Program-made: the position numbers and the translations under genes
Assembly (NCBI GenBank): GCA_965234545.1
Contig: OZ248348.1
Span: 1 to 64,000 of the forward strand
DNA from: Methylotenera sp965234545
Lineage (GTDB): Bacteria > Pseudomonadota > Gammaproteobacteria > Burkholderiales > Methylophilaceae
Length of the DNA stretch: 64,000 nt
Reading direction: 5' to 3'
Notes under the pieces: generated by a model
The model's database searches: none
What the model was told of the DNA's origin: nothing
Seen by the model: the letters and a program-made list of their open reading frames with translations, nothing else
Shown here: positions 8,236-17,829 of the stretch, in pieces
Position numbering within the stretch: position 1 is the first letter of the stretch
Layout: the number at the start of each line of letters is the position of its first letter

Positions 8236-9591
8236 TTATTTATTGTAGATGCCTAATTTTTGCTCCAGGTAATGAATACTGGTGCCGCCGGTATGGAAGG
8301 CTGCATCGGCCATCAAATCAATGTGCAAAGGAATGTTGGTGTTAATACCAGACACCATCATTTCCGATAAGGCGATGCGCATACGGGCAATCGCTTGGTT
8401 GCGTGTGTCACCGTAAGTAATCAGCTTGCCTATCATGGAATCGTAGTGGGCCGGCACCGTGTAGCCAGCGTATGCGTGGGTGTCCATGCGCACGCCTGGT
8501 CCACCAGGCATGTGGAAGGCGCTGATTTTACCGGGCGACGGCACAAAGCTGTACGGGTCTTCCGCATTGATCCTGCATTCGATGGCGTGGCCTTTTAATA
8601 CCACGTCTTTTTGGCGGAATTTAAGTTTCTCGCCGGCCGCCACAAAAATTTGTTGCTGGACTAAATCAATGCCGGTGATCATTTCCGTCACCGTGTGTTC
8701 CACTTGTAAACGGGTGTTCATCTCGATGAAATAAAACTCATTATTTTCATACAAAAATTCGAAAGTACCGGCACCGCGGTAATTGATTTTTCGACAAGCT
8801 TCGGCGCAACGCTCACCAATTTTGTCGCGTAGTCTGGTGTTTAATAATGGCGCCGGTGCTTCTTCAATAATTTTTTGGTGACGACGTTGCATGGAGCAAT
8901 CGCGTTCACCTAAAAACACCGCATTGCCATGCTGGTCGGCCAATACTTGAATTTCAATGTGGCGTGGTTTCTCTAGGTATTTTTCCATGTAAACCACTGG
9001 ATTGCCAAAAGCAGCTTGGGCTTCGGCTTTGGTCATGTTCACCGAGGCGATCAGCGCCGCTTCCGTGTGCACCACGCGCATGCCGCGTCCACCGCCGCCG
9101 CCCGCTGCTTTAATGATCACCGGGTAACCAACTTGTTTGGCGGTTTTGATGATTTCAACTGGGTCGTCTGAAAGCGCCCCATCTGAGCCTGGTACGCAAG
9201 GCACGCCGGCTTTTTTCATGGCATTTTTGGCCGACACTTTGTCGCCCATTAAACGGATGGTTTCAGCTCGTGGGCCAATAAAGACAAAGCCGCTTTGTTC
9301 CACGCGTTCAGCAAAATCGGCATTTTCCGATAAAAAGCCATAACCAGGATGGATGGCTTGCGCATCGGTTACTTCCGCTGCGCTTATGACGGCAGGTATG
9401 TTTAGATAACTTTGACCTGAAGAAGCCGGGCCTATGCAAACGGATTCGTCGGCTAATTTTACGTATTTAGCTTCACGGTCTGCTTCAGAGTGAACTGCGA
9501 CCGTTTTAATGCCCAACTCGCGGCAGGCGCGCTGAACGCGTAAGGCAATTTCGCCTCGGTTAGCGATTAAGATTTTGTCAAACATAGCCAT
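8236..9591 (-). CDS. accC: Acetyl-CoA carboxylase, biotin carboxylase subunit
   Basis: AccC uses ATP and bicarbonate to carboxylate the biotin on AccB, the first half-reaction of fatty acid synthesis. The 451-residue protein has the N-terminal FDKILIANRGEIALRVQRAC segment, the ATP-grasp glycine-rich loop in KAAGGGGGRGMRVV (about 160-173) and the carboxylase signature around FIEMNTRLQVEHTVTE (about 287-302). The first ATG is annotated; a second ATG two codons later fits the usual AccC N-terminus (MFDKIL) equally well. It lies 18 bp after accB, so the two subunits are made together. Confidence 0.97.
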   Translation of the reverse strand: MAMFDKILIANRGEIALRVQRACRELGIKTVAVHSEADREAKYVKLADESVCIGPASSGQSYLNIPAVISAAEVTDAQAIHPGYGFLSENADFAERVEQSGFVFIGPRAETIRLMGDKVSAKNAMKKAGVPCVPGSDGALSDDPVEIIKTAKQVGYPVIIKAAGGGGGRGMRVVHTEAALIASVNMTKAEAQAAFGNPVVYMEKYLEKPRHIEIQVLADQHGNAVFLGERDCSMQRRHQKIIEEAPAPLLNTRLRDKIGERCAEACRKINYRGAGTFEFLYENNEFYFIEMNTRLQVEHTVTEMITGIDLVQQQIFVAAGEKLKFRQKDVVLKGHAIECRINAEDPYSFVPSPGKISAFHMPGGPGVRMDTHAYAGYTVPAHYDSMIGKLITYGDTRNQAIARMRIALSEMMVSGINTNIPLHIDLMADAAFHTGGTSIHYLEQKLGIYNK

Positions 9592-9609
9592 GTGATTAAA
9601 ACCCCGTGA

Positions 9610-10074
9610 TTAAGCAATAATGAAAAGAGGTTCGCCGTATTCCACTGCTAAGCCATTATCAAGTAAGATTTTTTTCACCACACCGGCTTTATCCGATTCA
9701 ATCTCATTTAATAATTTCATCGCTTCAATGATGCACAAGGTGTCGCCCACCGCTACCGTGTCGCCCACTTCCACAAATGGTTTGGAATCCGGTGAAGCCG
9801 AACGGTAGAAAGTACCAACCATAGGCGAATTAACCGCATGGCCTTCTTCAACCACTGGTGCGTCTACTGCGGCCGGAGCGGCTGCAGCTGGCGCAGCCGG
9901 GGCGCCGGTGGAGTAATGCTGAGGTGGCGCGTAGTTGCTGTATTGTTGAGTAGGGGCGTTAGCCGTGAAGTTACGGCTAATGCGCACTTTTTCACCGTCT
10001 TCGGTTAGCTCAAGTTCGGCTATGCCAGATTCTTCAACAAGATCGATTAATTTTTTAAGTTTGCGTAAGTCCAT
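9610..10074 (-). CDS. accB: Acetyl-CoA carboxylase, biotin carboxyl carrier protein
   Basis: AccB carries the covalently bound biotin that shuttles CO2 between AccC and the carboxyltransferase AccAD. The 154-residue protein has an N-terminal domain (1-35), an Ala/Pro-rich flexible linker (about 40-75) and a C-terminal biotinyl domain. The biotin-accepting lysine is K120 in the EAMKLLNEI motif. Gene order aroQ-accB-accC is widespread in proteobacteria. Confidence 0.97.
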   Translation of the reverse strand: MDLRKLKKLIDLVEESGIAELELTEDGEKVRISRNFTANAPTQQYSNYAPPQHYSTGAPAAPAAAAPAAVDAPVVEEGHAVNSPMVGTFYRSASPDSKPFVEVGDTVAVGDTLCIIEAMKLLNEIESDKAGVVKKILLDNGLAVEYGEPLFIIA

Positions 10075-10123
10075 AATAACCTCTAGAAATTCAGGAATAA
10101 TTCAATTAATTAAGAATAGTTTT

Positions 10124-10573
10124 TTAAGCTTGATCGTTATGCTTGATTGCGTAATCAAGCGCCAAGGCATAGCCTTGTGCGCCTAAACCGCTGATCACAC
10201 CAACTGCGATGTCGGTAAAATACGAATGATGGCGGAAGGCTTCACGGGCATAGACATTGGATAAGTGCACTTCTATAAACGGCACTTTTACTGCAGATAG
10301 GGCATCGCGAATGGCCACCGATGTGTGGGTAAAGGCGGCGGGATTGATAATGACGAAATCCACTTTGCTGGTCGCCAGCGATTGAATTTTAGTGACCAAT
10401 TCGGCTTCGGCATTACTTTGAAACGTCTCTAAGGCCACCCCGGCTTGCGCTGCCATGTCCACCAAGGTTTGATTGATGCTGGCTAGGGTCGCTTTGCCAT
10501 AATGTTCAGGCTCACGCAAACCCAACATATTGAGGTTGGGGCCATGAATGACTAAAATGGATTTAGCAGGCAT
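10124..10573 (-). CDS. aroQ: 3-dehydroquinate dehydratase, type II
   Basis: AroQ converts 3-dehydroquinate to 3-dehydroshikimate in the shikimate pathway. The family hallmarks are present: SILVIHGPNLNMLGLREPEHYG at the N-terminus with the catalytic Tyr, NPAAFTHTSVAIRDAL in the middle with the catalytic His region, and EVHLSNVYAREAFRHHS. The ATG at 10573 (149 residues) fits the family's usual short N-terminus. An in-frame GTG seven codons upstream (10594) is possible; neither start has a strong Shine-Dalgarno. It is the first gene of the accB-accC-prmA unit. Confidence 0.95.
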   Translation of the reverse strand: MPAKSILVIHGPNLNMLGLREPEHYGKATLASINQTLVDMAAQAGVALETFQSNAEAELVTKIQSLATSKVDFVIINPAAFTHTSVAIRDALSAVKVPFIEVHLSNVYAREAFRHHSYFTDIAVGVISGLGAQGYALALDYAIKHNDQA

Positions 10574-10753
10574 AGGCGCGGTCTTTTTTAACACTAATAA
10601 GCGAAAATTTGGGCAACTTCATAATTGCAAGTTTGCCGAAGTTAGCCGGTTTTGTCCAGCAAATTTACAGCAATTAAGCGAAATTACACCGCTTCCATGA
10701 TTTAAGTACTTGATATCGTTAGCATTAAAAATGCCGCTATTAATTTGCTTAGC

Positions 10754-11302
10754 TTAGTCCTGAATTAAGGGCGCTAAAGCCTCGCTTAATAGCGCTTTTG
10801 AGATGCGGCCAAAGAAGTTTTTTTGCACCACGCCGTCTTTGTCTATGATGACGGTATAAGGTAGCACACCTTGGCTGTTACCAAACTCACTGGCCAATTG
10901 CATGCCTTCGTCTTCCGCCACCAATAAGGGGTAGCTAACCGGAGTAGCCAGCGCAAACTCTTTAACCAATGCTAATTCGTCTACCGCCAAGCCCACTACC
11001 ACCACGTTTTTAGCTTGGTATTGCGTGTGCAACTCAGCGAGTTCCGGCATTTCTTCTCGGCAGGGAGGGCACCAGGTTGCCCAAAAATTAAGCACAACAA
11101 TTTTACCTTGATACTGCTTTAAATCTTGGCGTATGCCGTCCTCGTTGACTAATGGGCTGTTAAAAAAAGCCGCGGTTGAGACGCTGGGCGGGCTGGATTG
11201 CTTCAGTGGCGAGTTGGGGTTAAGGGCAAAGTAATAAATAGCAAAGCCCAAGCCAAACATAAGGACAAAGTAAATGGCATTGTTGCGTAATTTAGTTAGC
11301 AT
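10754..11302 (-). CDS. TlpA/ResA-like membrane-anchored thioredoxin
   Basis: This 182-residue protein has one N-terminal membrane helix (about 9-27) and a thioredoxin fold facing the periplasm. Its active site WCPPC lies at residues 77-81 in VVLNFWATWCPPCREEMPEL. Proteins of this type reduce disulfides in apocytochrome c or other periplasmic proteins and take electrons from DsbD. Here its ATG overlaps the end of dsbD by seven bases (ATGCTAA), so both are surely co-translated and DsbD is the likely electron donor. The exact client is not evident from the sequence. Confidence 0.88.
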   Translation of the reverse strand: MLTKLRNNAIYFVLMFGLGFAIYYFALNPNSPLKQSSPPSVSTAAFFNSPLVNEDGIRQDLKQYQGKIVVLNFWATWCPPCREEMPELAELHTQYQAKNVVVVGLAVDELALVKEFALATPVSYPLLVAEDEGMQLASEFGNSQGVLPYTVIIDKDGVVQKNFFGRISKALLSEALAPLIQD

Positions 11303-13188
11303 GGCGTCGCTCCTTGATCGTTCGCGTCGGTTAAGCAGCCATCACGCTGCTGCAAGGTGTGGCTAAAGCGCTCGGCATTTTGAAAGCCGACGGTTTTTAG
11401 GCTAGGCATTTCTTGGCCGCGCCCATTAAAAAAGGCAATACCGGGTGGGCCGTATAAGCCAAAGCGTTTTAATAATGCACGGTCTGCATCGGAATTCGCC
11501 GTGACATCGGCTTGCAATAATACGGTGTCTTTTAAAAGTTGCTGTACTTTCTTATCGCTAAAAGTAAATTGTTCCAACTCCTTGCAAGCCACGCACCAGT
11601 CTGCATAAAAATCCAACATCACTGGCCGGCCTTGGCTGTTGGCCAACCTTGCGTCCAATTCGGCCACGCTTTTTACACGTTCAAAAACAAGGGCATGGGT
11701 TGATGCGGCGTTTGATGCGCTTTTGTTAAACAAGCCATCAAGAGGTTGAGTCATTGATTTGGCCCCAGACAGGGCGCCAATTAATAGTGCCACACCCAGC
11801 AATAGCAGCATAACCGCCACGCCTTTGCTTAATCTAGCAGCATGGCTGGCGTGCTCAGCCAAGCGATCCAAGGCCTTGTGGTAAACCGCCGTCATGATGA
11901 GCAAGATGGACCAAAGGCCTAACTGCCATGCCATGGTGAGTAAGGGGCTGATCAGCCATATGGCCATGGCCAGCATCACCAGGCCAAAGAAATGACGAAC
12001 GCCGTTCATCCAGTTACCGGTTTTTGGCAACAAGCTGCCGGCAGAGGCGCCTATCAATAACAGTGGCACGCCCATGCCTAGCCCTAGCGCGAACAAGCCT
12101 AGGCCACCCAATAACACGTCGTGGGTTTGTCCTATGTAAATCAGAGCGCCGGCCAGTGGGGCGGCCACACACGGGCTGACGATTAGGGCCGATAAAGCGC
12201 CCATGACAAACACGCCGATAAAGCGACCGCCTTTTATTTTGTTGGTGGTCTGCAGCATTTGATCTTCAAAGCGCTGCGGCAGTTTTAATTCATACAGGCC
12301 AAACATGGAGCCAGCCAGCAACACAAACAACACGGCGGTGCTGCCTAAGACCCAGGGATTCTGCAAGGCCTGGCTGATTAAATTACCAGTGAGGCCGGCA
12401 GCCACGCCGGCTAAGGCATAACTCAAGGCCATGCCCAATACATAGGCCAGCGATAAACTAAAGCCGTGCCATTTGGCCGCGGCGTTGTTCACGCGGTGTT
12501 GGCCAACAATGATGCTCGATAAAATCGGGATCATGGGCAACACGCAAGGCGTCATGGACAACAACAGGCCGGCAAAAAAGAAGCCGGTTATGGCCAACCA
12601 AACCTGGCCGGATTTTAATAATTGCGTGCTGCTGTCGGCTTCATTATTGATGCTGGTCAGGGTGGCAGGTGCGCTTGGTGCGGCGGTGGCGATTGGATCA
12701 AAAGCCACGGTCAGGGTGTTTTTAATCGGGGCGTAGCATAAGCCTTTTTCGCTGCAGCCTTGGTAGCTGGCAAGCAGCGTAAGCGTTTCAGTGGGCGCGC
12801 TAAGCTTTAGGCTGGCTTGAAAATCACGGTGATAAACTTCTTGTTTGCCAAAGTTAGCGTCTTCCTTGATTTCCCCAGCAGGCAATTGAATGTCGGTCAA
12901 TGTAATGTTGCTTGGAGAAAGCACGCTAAATTGGATGCGCTCGCGGTACAAATAATGGCCAGGTGCAATGCTAAAATGCGCTTGCACGGTTTGCTTATCC
13001 AGTGGGGTTAATTGCAGTTGAAATGCCACTTCAGGGGCTAACACGGGGTCGCTATTGCTGCTGAATAAATTAGTCAATCCGCTGCTGTTTGCGGCAAACG
13101 CTGAGTTTAAAAAACCGCAAGAAAAAATCAGCGCGGCCAATGCGGCGAGGCTGAAGTTAGACAGACGTAGCAACAATAATTTTTTCAC
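11296..13188 (-). CDS. dsbD: Thiol:disulfide interchange protein DsbD
   Basis: DsbD passes electrons from cytoplasmic thioredoxin across the inner membrane to periplasmic thiol proteins. The 630-residue protein has a signal peptide (about 1-32). The periplasmic alpha domain follows, with its cysteine pair in CSEKGLCYAPI. Next is the eight-helix membrane domain, with one cysteine each in MTPCVLPMIPIL and VSPCVAAPLAGAL. The C-terminal gamma thioredoxin domain has DWCVACKELE. All three redox pairs are therefore intact. The gene begins with GTG. It is followed by the overlapping TlpA-like gene. Confidence 0.95.
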   Translation of the reverse strand: MKKLLLLRLSNFSLAALAALIFSCGFLNSAFAANSSGLTNLFSSNSDPVLAPEVAFQLQLTPLDKQTVQAHFSIAPGHYLYRERIQFSVLSPSNITLTDIQLPAGEIKEDANFGKQEVYHRDFQASLKLSAPTETLTLLASYQGCSEKGLCYAPIKNTLTVAFDPIATAAPSAPATLTSINNEADSSTQLLKSGQVWLAITGFFFAGLLLSMTPCVLPMIPILSSIIVGQHRVNNAAAKWHGFSLSLAYVLGMALSYALAGVAAGLTGNLISQALQNPWVLGSTAVLFVLLAGSMFGLYELKLPQRFEDQMLQTTNKIKGGRFIGVFVMGALSALIVSPCVAAPLAGALIYIGQTHDVLLGGLGLFALGLGMGVPLLLIGASAGSLLPKTGNWMNGVRHFFGLVMLAMAIWLISPLLTMAWQLGLWSILLIMTAVYHKALDRLAEHASHAARLSKGVAVMLLLLGVALLIGALSGAKSMTQPLDGLFNKSASNAASTHALVFERVKSVAELDARLANSQGRPVMLDFYADWCVACKELEQFTFSDKKVQQLLKDTVLLQADVTANSDADRALLKRFGLYGPPGIAFFNGRGQEMPSLKTVGFQNAERFSHTLQQRDGCLTDANDQGATPC

Positions 13189-13367
13189 GTAGCGCTGTTT
13201 CCATGGAAAATAGTTTTAACAAATGGCATGCTGGGTACTTGTCATTATAGAATACCGGCACCACAAAAGACCAAGTGCCGGTTATTAAGACCAGCACAAT
13301 TTTATTTAGTCTGGCTTTTGATGGGCTAGGGTTATCATACGTTCCATTGTTTAAGGTAGTTAAGCGC

Positions 13368-13763
13368 ATGCGCATTATTTTTTTCTTGGCCATACTGGCT
13401 TTTCCAGTGGCTGAAATTTGGATTTTAATGGATTTGGCCGAGCAATACGGTGGCTGGCTCATCCTCTATTTACTGGTTATTACCCTGCTAGGTTTCCGGC
13501 TTATTCGTGATGAAAAACAGTCGTTTTCTGGGCGCTTGATGCAACAGTTAAGCGCGGGCGGCAATCCGATTAAAGCCTTGTTCGGCAGTGCCCGTAATAT
13601 TATGGCCGGCGTGTTGCTGATTATCCCTGGCATCATGACCGACATCCTGGCCGCCATTCTGTTAATGATCCCGGTTAATGCTACGGCGCAAGCGCGGCCT
13701 AATCAGCAGGCCAGTGCCGCCAATGACGACGTCATCGAAGGCGAATTTCATAGAGAAGATTAA
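13368..13763 (+). CDS. fxsA: FxsA family membrane protein
   Basis: FxsA is a small inner-membrane protein that in E. coli relieves phage T7 exclusion by the F plasmid; its normal role is unknown. The start is the ATG giving MRIIFFLAILAFPVAEIWIL, which is the family N-terminus and follows AAGG at 13352-13355. The longer reading would add 31 residues with no family likeness. The 131-residue product has three to four hydrophobic segments and the typical IMAGVLLIIPGIMTDILAAI stretch (about 82-101). It is divergent from dsbD and ends three bases before the next gene. Confidence 0.85.
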   Translation: MRIIFFLAILAFPVAEIWILMDLAEQYGGWLILYLLVITLLGFRLIRDEKQSFSGRLMQQLSAGGNPIKALFGSARNIMAGVLLIIPGIMTDILAAILLMIPVNATAQARPNQQASAANDDVIEGEFHRED

Positions 13764-13766
13764 GGC

Positions 13767-14801
13767 ATGACTTACCAAATTAGCATACCCGCTAGCGGCC
13801 ACCAATTTAGCGCCAAAGCCTCAGACAACTTACTCGAGTCGGCCATCGCCGCCGGCGTTAACCTGCCTTACGGCTGCCGCAACGGCACGTGCGGCAGTTG
13901 CAAAGGCGATATCCTGAGCGGCTCCGTGCATCATGAAGATTACGCCGCTGGCGCACTGACGGAGGCCGAATTGGCTGCCGGCAAGGCTTTGTTTTGCTGC
14001 GCCTACCCCCTGTCTGATTTGAGCATCGCTTGCCGTGAAATTAGTGCGGACGTGATTCCGCCACGCATATTACCGGCGCGGGTAGAGCGTAAGGAACAGC
14101 TGGCGCCGGATGTGATGGCTTTGTTTTTAAAATTACCCAGCGGCGAACAATTAAAATTCATGGCTGGCCAATACCTGGAAATCCTATTAAAAGACGGCAA
14201 GCGCCGCGCCTTTTCATTGGCCAATGCACCGCATGCCAACGCGCTATTGGAACTGCATTTGCGCTTAATCCCCGGCGGGCAGTTCACCGAATACGTTTTT
14301 AATGAAATGCCGGAAAAAGCCATATTGCGCATAGAAGCCCCGTTCGGCAGTTTCTTTTTGCGAGAAGACTCCAGCAAGCCCATCATCATGGTGGCAGGTG
14401 GCACCGGCTTTGCGCCGATTAAGGGCATCATAGAGCACATGCTGCATAACAACATCAAGCGTCCGATTAGCTTGTATTGGGGTGCCCATGCGCAGCAAGA
14501 TTTGTATATGACAGCGTTGGCCGAATCCTGGGCGGCAGAGCACGCTCACATTCGTTACATTCCGGTTTTATCGGACCCACTGGCAACGGATAACTGGCAA
14601 GGCCGCACCGGCTTTGTCCACCAAGCGGTGTTGGATGATTTTGCCCAAAGCGGTCTAGCCAACTACGAAGTCTATTGTTGCGGTGCGCCAGCCATGGTGG
14701 CAGTGGCGCATGCCGACTTTGTAGCGGCCGGTTTAAGCGACGAGGCTTTTTTCTCCGATGCGTTTAATTATGCCAAACCGACGGCAAAGAGCGCAGGCTA
14801 G
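13767..14801 (+). CDS. 2Fe-2S ferredoxin / FAD-NAD(P)H reductase fusion (glucoseen-reductase-like)
   Basis: The 344-residue protein fuses an N-terminal plant-type 2Fe-2S ferredoxin domain to a ferredoxin-NADP reductase domain. The cluster ligands are in GCRNGTCGSCKG (about 36-47), with the fourth Cys in FCCAYP (about 76-81). The reductase has an FAD-binding RAFSLANAP motif (about 151-159) and an NAD(P)-binding VAGGTGFAPI motif (about 210-219), and ends with the usual C-terminal aromatic region. Such proteins are commonly labelled CDP-6-deoxy-delta-3,4-glucoseen reductase. No deoxysugar genes are near, so a general role of passing electrons from NAD(P)H to an oxygenase or other partner is more likely. 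The substrate cannot be decided from the sequence. Confidence 0.8.
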   Translation: MTYQISIPASGHQFSAKASDNLLESAIAAGVNLPYGCRNGTCGSCKGDILSGSVHHEDYAAGALTEAELAAGKALFCCAYPLSDLSIACREISADVIPPRILPARVERKEQLAPDVMALFLKLPSGEQLKFMAGQYLEILLKDGKRRAFSLANAPHANALLELHLRLIPGGQFTEYVFNEMPEKAILRIEAPFGSFFLREDSSKPIIMVAGGTGFAPIKGIIEHMLHNNIKRPISLYWGAHAQQDLYMTALAESWAAEHAHIRYIPVLSDPLATDNWQGRTGFVHQAVLDDFAQSGLANYEVYCCGAPAMVAVAHADFVAAGLSDEAFFSDAFNYAKPTAKSAG

Positions 14802-15971
14802 CTAATTTACCGCCGTGCAGTGCAGGGTGATGGCGCTGAAATACGCGTGCCCAATAAGCTGGTTATCTAATTTTGTTTGGGCTTTTTTAAGGGCCGCGCT
14901 GGCTTTAAACGCGTCGTGCGTCAAGTACAGCTCCGCTTCAATTTTCCCCGCGATGTAATGAAACACCACCCGCTGCGGTTTAGCCAAATCCATGATGAGC
15001 GGCGCCAGTTTTTCTAACAAGGCTTCCCGGCCTGGCATGCGTAGGGCATTGCTGTCGTGTTCCAAATCGTCTTCTGGATCAACGTGCACCAACACTTCCG
15101 ACACCATTTGGTGACTTTTTAGCACCCGTTCGCGGGCGTGCTCGGCGATGCTGTGGCCTTCGGAAACGCTGATGCGTGGGTCCACCAATATGTGCGCATC
15201 CACCAGTGCACGGTGCGCCATGCGCCTGGTGCGCAGTTCATGCAAGCTGACCACGCCTTGGGTATCAATCAGCGTTTGCCTAATGCTGTCGACTTCTTCC
15301 AATGACAAGCCGGCATCGATTAATTCTTGAAACGCATCCCAGGCAAAGACGATGCCCATGCGCACAATCATAAAGCCAACCAAAATCGCCGCGATGGAGT
15401 CGGCATACATAAAGCCCATGAGGTTGGCGCCTATGCCCACTGCCACCACCAGCGAGGAAGCGGCATCCGATCTAGCATGCCAAGCGTTGGCAATCAGCAT
15501 GGGCGAGCGCAGCTTTTCGCCCACACCCAACATGTAACGGAACAACAATTCTTTGCACAACAGCGCAATCAAGGCCACCCATAATGCCAAGGGCGCCACA
15601 GCCGGTAACTGCTCTATGTTTTGTAATTTGATGGCGGCCGTCACCATGATGGTGCCGCCGGTTGCCACCAGTATTGCGCCTAAGACAAAAGAGGCGGCCG
15701 TTTCAACGCGCCCGTGGCCATAAGGGTGGCCTTCGTCGGCTGGATTTTTGCTGTGATGGCTGGCGATTAACACTAAAAAATCGCAGACCAAATCGGACAA
15801 GGAGTGCATGCCATCGGCGATCAAACTTTGCGAATGCGCCATAAAGCCGGCCGTTATTTGTGCCGCAGTTAATAAGCTGTTGACTGCCACGCTCACCCAA
15901 GTGGAGCGGTTGGCCATGGCATGACGTTTAGGGTCATCGTAGGAAATTTCGGTGTATGCAGGCTCGGTCAT
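14802..15971 (-). CDS. Cation diffusion facilitator (CDF) metal efflux transporter
   Basis: CDF proteins are inner-membrane proton antiporters that expel Zn2+, Fe2+, Co2+ or Mn2+. The 389-residue protein has about six membrane helices, then a cytoplasmic C-terminal domain (about 215-305) and a further tail. The metal-site motifs are HSLSD in helix 2 (ADGMHSLSDLVCD) and HARSD in helix 5. The family loop HPYGHGRVETAASF is also present. An HxxxD pair in both helices is typical of zinc-type CDFs, but the metal is an inference. It lies 25 bp after hemD in the same direction, as the last gene of the algZ-algR-hemC-hemD unit. Confidence 0.9.
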   Translation of the reverse strand: MTEPAYTEISYDDPKRHAMANRSTWVSVAVNSLLTAAQITAGFMAHSQSLIADGMHSLSDLVCDFLVLIASHHSKNPADEGHPYGHGRVETAASFVLGAILVATGGTIMVTAAIKLQNIEQLPAVAPLALWVALIALLCKELLFRYMLGVGEKLRSPMLIANAWHARSDAASSLVVAVGIGANLMGFMYADSIAAILVGFMIVRMGIVFAWDAFQELIDAGLSLEEVDSIRQTLIDTQGVVSLHELRTRRMAHRALVDAHILVDPRISVSEGHSIAEHARERVLKSHQMVSEVLVHVDPEDDLEHDSNALRMPGREALLEKLAPLIMDLAKPQRVVFHYIAGKIEAELYLTHDAFKASAALKKAQTKLDNQLIGHAYFSAITLHCTAVN

Positions 15972-15996
15972 GTTTATCTTTCCTCAAGCTGAGTAG

Positions 15997-16782
15997 CTAG
16001 ATTATACGTTTTTTAAGTTGGCCATAAAGCCGTGACAAACAAGCTAGCATGGCCGCATCGCCAGGCGCGTCGGCCACCAATACCTTAAAACCCAAGCTTA
16101 TAGGCAATTCGGCAATTCTGGGGTGGTTGACGCATAAGCTGACGTGTTTTATCCAGTTAGACTGAGCAGCCAGGGCAATCAAAAAGCGCATGGCTTCACT
16201 GCTGGTCACCACCACCGCATCCAGTTGGCCTTGTTGCCATTTTTGTTCCAGCAATAGGCTGTTTGTTTGCGGATTAAATCGGCGATAGGATTCGGCAAAG
16301 CTGACCTGCGCACCTCGGTCTTGCAAGGTTTCAGCCAAGACCTCGCGGCCACCTTGGCCACGAAAAATAACGATGCGTTTACCAGCAACCGATTGCATGG
16401 GCGCCAGCGCCAGTAAGGACTCGGTGTCAAAGCGTGCTTGCGGTATCAGCACCCGTGTGACGCCAAATTGCCCAAGGTGCTCAGCCGTTTGCGGGCCTAT
16501 GGCAGCGGATTGCAATTGTTTGGGGATTTGTCCAAACCTTTTGATGACGCGTGGCATGGCTTGGTCCACCGCATTGCTACTGATAAAAATCGCCCAGTCA
16601 GCTTGTTCAAGCGGCGCGATGGCTAAATCAAAAGCGCTGTAATCGTCTAAGGGGGCGATGCCTAAAAGTGGAAACTCAATGGCGGTGGCACCTTGTGCGG
16701 CCAAGGCCAGGCACAACTCAGCCGCTTGTTCGCTTGGCCTGGTGACGGCGACATGCAGACCTTTTAGTGCGTTATTGGCCAT
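15997..16782 (-). CDS. hemD: Uroporphyrinogen-III synthase
   Basis: HemD closes hydroxymethylbilane into uroporphyrinogen III, inverting ring D, in heme and siroheme synthesis. The 261-residue length suits the family. Sequence conservation in HemD is low; the supporting features are the N-terminal GLHVAVTRPSEQAAEL, the SSNAVDQAMP segment, AIGPQTAEHL and VTSSEAMRFL. These are the usual HemD landmarks, in order. Its position directly after hemC (13-bp gap) makes the call secure. Confidence 0.92.
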   Translation of the reverse strand: MANNALKGLHVAVTRPSEQAAELCLALAAQGATAIEFPLLGIAPLDDYSAFDLAIAPLEQADWAIFISSNAVDQAMPRVIKRFGQIPKQLQSAAIGPQTAEHLGQFGVTRVLIPQARFDTESLLALAPMQSVAGKRIVIFRGQGGREVLAETLQDRGAQVSFAESYRRFNPQTNSLLLEQKWQQGQLDAVVVTSSEAMRFLIALAAQSNWIKHVSLCVNHPRIAELPISLGFKVLVADAPGDAAMLACLSRLYGQLKKRII

Positions 16783-16795
16783 GGGGTAAACAGCG

Positions 16796-17764
16796 TTACT
16801 TGTGCCCGTCTAAAGCAGCCAAAATGCGATCAGCGCCTTTGGCAACCAATTGCGCTGCCAATTGCTTGCCCAGCGCATCGGCTTGATGGCGTTTGGCGGT
16901 CGCTTTTTCCACCAACATTTGTTTGCCGTCCACGCTGCCAACAAAACCGGTGATGGACAGGTCGTCGCCTTGGCAGGTGGCGTAAGCGCCCAATGGCACC
17001 GTGCAACTGCCGGCCAACGCGCGACTCATGGCGCGCTCCGCTTCCACGCAGGCTTGCGTGTCGGCATGGTTAAGCGGTGCTAACACGGCATGCAAGTCTG
17101 GCCTGTTCGCGCTAATTTCTATGCCTAAGGCCCCTTGGCCTACCGCCGGTATGCTCAGTTCCGGTGCGATGACGCTGCGTATGCGCGCTTCTAAGCCCAG
17201 CCGAATTAAGCCGGCGGCGGCCAAAATAATCGCTGCGTATTGGCCTTCGTCCAGTTTGCGCAGCCGAGTTTGTAGGTTGCCACGCAAGGATTCAATTTTG
17301 AGTTGCGGCAAACGGGCTTGCAATTGACTTTGCCGACGCAAGCTAGACGTGCCGACCACGCTGCCGGCCGGCAGGTCTTCTAGGCAAGCAAAGTCGTTTG
17401 AAACAAAGGCATCCCTGGGGTCTTCGCGTTCACCGGTGGCCACCAACATGAAGCCATCCGGTAAATTCATAGGCACGTCTTTCATGCTGTGCACGGCCAA
17501 ATCGGCGCGGCCATCGGCCAAGGCCGTTTCCAATTCTTTTACAAACAAACCTTTGCCACCCACAAGCGCTAAGGGCGTGTCTAAAATTTGATCGCCGGTG
17601 GTGGTCATGCCCAATATGTCCACCGTGGTGCTTGGGTACAAGGCTTGCAAGCGACTTTGTATGTGCAGCGCTTGCCACATCGCCAATGGACTTTCACGGC
17701 TAGCAATGACTAATTTTTTGGGCGGGATAAAGTCAGCAGGGGCAGATTGGGATTGCGTATTCAT
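16796..17764 (-). CDS. hemC: Hydroxymethylbilane synthase (porphobilinogen deaminase)
   Basis: HemC joins four porphobilinogen units into hydroxymethylbilane. The 322-residue product has the N-terminal VIASRESPLAMWQA, the catalytic region HSMKDVPMNLP with its aspartate, and TSSLRRQSQL. The cysteine that carries the dipyrromethane cofactor is in LAGSCTVPLGAYA. It has a short N-terminal extension before the family's usual start. It lies between algR and hemD, as in Pseudomonas and many betaproteobacteria. Confidence 0.97.
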   Translation of the reverse strand: MNTQSQSAPADFIPPKKLVIASRESPLAMWQALHIQSRLQALYPSTTVDILGMTTTGDQILDTPLALVGGKGLFVKELETALADGRADLAVHSMKDVPMNLPDGFMLVATGEREDPRDAFVSNDFACLEDLPAGSVVGTSSLRRQSQLQARLPQLKIESLRGNLQTRLRKLDEGQYAAIILAAAGLIRLGLEARIRSVIAPELSIPAVGQGALGIEISANRPDLHAVLAPLNHADTQACVEAERAMSRALAGSCTVPLGAYATCQGDDLSITGFVGSVDGKQMLVEKATAKRHQADALGKQLAAQLVAKGADRILAALDGHK

Positions 17765-17829
17765 GGTCTAGGCTTAGGCTAAAAATAGGGGTTAGTACTT
17801 GCATTTTAACACAAGCATAAAGGCTGGCT

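Noticed and set aside
13157..13462. Minus-strand frame across the dsbD start and fxsA
   Set aside because: It overlaps two well-supported genes and has no family features.
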